Shown here: positions 5,722 through 7,007 of the stretch, one piece after another
How positions within the stretch are numbered: position 1 is the stretch's first letter
Layout: the number at the start of each line of letters is the position of its first letter
From: Caldifarciminota bacterium
GTDB lineage: Bacteria; Hydrothermota; Hydrothermia; S141-80
Assembly (NCBI GenBank): GCA_027053375.1
Contig: JALUJC010000128.1
Location: 1-7,007 of the forward strand
DNA length: 7,007 bases
Direction of reading: 5' to 3'
Program-made: the position numbers and the translations under genes
The notes under the pieces: generated by a model
Database searches by the model: none
Seen by the model: only the letters and a program-made list of their open reading frames with translations
What the model was told of the DNA's origin: nothing

Positions 5722-7007
5722 TTACATCCGTCGGAAGAACTTTCGGAGTGCCCCACCCGCGGGTGGGATAATTCGTGCTTCCTTCAGGATGTCTGGCCGT
5801 GTGCGAATCAGGTGTACGAACACGTCCACCACTTCGGGATCAAACTGGGTTCCCCGGTTTCGTTCCAGTTCGATAAGGGCCTCTTCCACGGACATGGCCT
5901 TTCGGTAGGGTCGGTCCGAGGTCATGGCATCAAAGGCATCCACCACGGCAAAGATTCTGGCAAGGCGTGGAATCTCTGTTCCCCGAAGACCCTCCGGGTA
6001 TCCCTGACCGTCCCAGCGTTCATGGTGATACTGCACCACTTCCAGTGCGCTTTCCAGGAAATGGCTGCGGGAGAGAATACGGGCACCAATCTGGGGATGC
6101 TGTCGCATCCAGTTCCATTCTTCATCGGTTAACGCGCTGGGTTTCTGGAGGATGGAATCCGGAACCCCGATTTTTCCAATATCGTGAAGAAGGGCGCCCC
6201 AGTAAAGGATGCTCATCTCGTCCTCATTGAGCCCGAGTTCCCGGCCAAGAACCATGGCCCATCGTGTTACACGATCCGTATGCTCGGCCGTTCCGTGTTC
6301 ACGTGCGGAGAGCGCTTCCAGCAGAAGATCCAGGGTTTCCTGGTAGGTTTTGAGGATGTGTTCCTCGGCGAACAGACGTTCCAGAATGGTTCCGGCGAGT
6401 TCGGTGGCAAGTCGGGCCAGGGTGTCCACCATCGGTGCAGTGGAAAGGGAAGGATGCAGGTCCACCACCAGGAGACCGATCAGGCCATGGTGGGTATTGT
6501 GAATGGGAACCACAAGATGAGGATAAGGGGATCGAAGCCAGCGCTGAAGCGAGGGCGGGAACTCCTCGGGTGAGGCAAGCAGAGGGTGGGGGGGATCCCC
6601 GAGAGCTTTGAGAATTTCACGGGCACGATCTCCCGCGTGGTTTTTTTCGTTTTCGGACACGCCCCCCGATGTGGCCTCCACCTTCCATCCCTCTGCGGTC
6701 TGAAGCAACACAAACCCTTCCGTGGACTGATAGAAAGCCATCACCTCACGAAGAATTTCACTGGAGACTTCCCGGATCGTGCTCTGGTGACGCAATTTCT
6801 GGGAGAGACGGAAAAGCGTTTCCTGGATTTCCAGTTCTCGCTTGATGTCCAGGATCAGGTACACGTTGCTTAGAAACATGGAAAGCTGAGAGGAAAACCG
6901 TTCCAGAACCTCCAGTTCAGCAGGGCTGAAGTGGGCGGTGTTTCCGCGAAAGATCAGAAGATGTCCCAGGGTTCGCCGGTGGGAGTCCAGTGGAAACAGT
7001 CCCCAGG
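5722..7007 (-). CDS. GAF-GAF-HD-GYP protein, probable c-di-GMP phosphodiesterase (5'-truncated by window edge)
   Basis: Probable cytosolic hydrolase of c-di-GMP. The frame stays open from the ATG at 6879 to the right edge (42 more codons, including GHLLIFRGN and FSPAELEVLERF), which read as the C-terminal half of another GAF domain; the true start is beyond the window. Counting from the codon at 6879: helix 6-30, second GAF about 31-170 (HLVVPIHNTHHGLIGLLVVD at 121-140), signalling helix about 170-190, HD-GYP about 185-365. Catalytic residues visible are His200, His232-Asp233, Lys236, His261, His285-His286 and Asp314. The GYP signature is intact (HHERWDGQGYP 285-295), followed by ARIFAVVDAFDAMTSDRPYR. 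Four residues before His200 is Gly rather than the Glu of some iron-rich HD-GYPs, so a two-metal site is more likely. Upstream of the VanZ-PgpA gene with a 4-base gap, hence probably co-transcribed. It faces the GGDEF gene across the convergence. Confidence 0.95.
   Translation of the reverse strand, partial: WGLFPLDSHRRTLGHLLIFRGNTAHFSPAELEVLERFSSQLSMFLSNVYLILDIKRELEIQETLFRLSQKLRHQSTIREVSSEILREVMAFYQSTEGFVLLQTAEGWKVEATSGGVSENEKNHAGDRAREILKALGDPPHPLLASPEEFPPSLQRWLRSPYPHLVVPIHNTHHGLIGLLVVDLHPSLSTAPMVDTLARLATELAGTILERLFAEEHILKTYQETLDLLLEALSAREHGTAEHTDRVTRWAMVLGRELGLNEDEMSILYWGALLHDIGKIGVPDSILQKPSALTDEEWNWMRQHPQIGARILSRSHFLESALEVVQYHHERWDGQGYPEGLRGTEIPRLARIFAVVDAFDAMTSDRPYRKAMSVEEALIELERNRGTQFDPEVVDVFVHLIRTRPDILKEARIIPPAGGALRKFFRRM

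Noticed and set aside
5617..6132. 171-codon plus-strand frame opposite the HD-GYP gene
   Set aside because: Shadow of the HD-GYP domain, whose full metal-binding motif set is on the minus strand.

Overview
The window is wall-to-wall protein coding, with six genes in two convergent blocks. I see no RNA gene, mobile element, CRISPR array or long non-coding stretch. The organism is a bacterium with GC content that looks like the mid-50s percent (estimated by eye). The roughly 2,360 visible residues of the six proteins contain only two cysteines, and the proteins are rich in Arg and Glu, which suggests a thermophile. The phylum cannot be fixed. SecA carries an insertion of a kind I associate with Bacteroidota/Chlorobiota-type SecA, yet ends in a basic tail without the zinc motif, as I recall for Thermus. 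I therefore leave the taxonomy open.

Plus-strand block (left edge to 5058): the 3' part of secA (preprotein translocase ATPase; N-terminus and Walker A outside the window), then a GAF-GGDEF diguanylate cyclase starting at a TTG inside the end of secA, a 100-residue single-helix membrane protein of unknown function, and alr (alanine racemase). Successive genes overlap by 11, 4 and 4 bases, so this reads as one translationally coupled operon joining protein export, c-di-GMP synthesis and peptidoglycan D-Ala supply. No promoter is visible because the operon enters from outside the window.

Minus-strand block (right edge to 4983): a 5'-truncated GAF-GAF-HD-GYP protein (probable c-di-GMP phosphodiesterase), followed after 4 bases by a membrane protein that fuses a VanZ-like domain to a phosphatidylglycerophosphatase A (PgpA) domain. 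The two blocks meet tail to tail and overlap by 76 bases: the last codons of alr are antisense to the last codons of the VanZ-PgpA gene.

The most interesting points are the VanZ-PgpA fusion, the coding overlap at the convergence, the opposed c-di-GMP synthase and hydrolase genes flanking two envelope-biosynthesis genes, the coupling of a diguanylate cyclase to secA, and the unknown small membrane protein. I found no clear sign of a wholly new system. The novelty here lies in fusion and arrangement rather than in an unknown machine.
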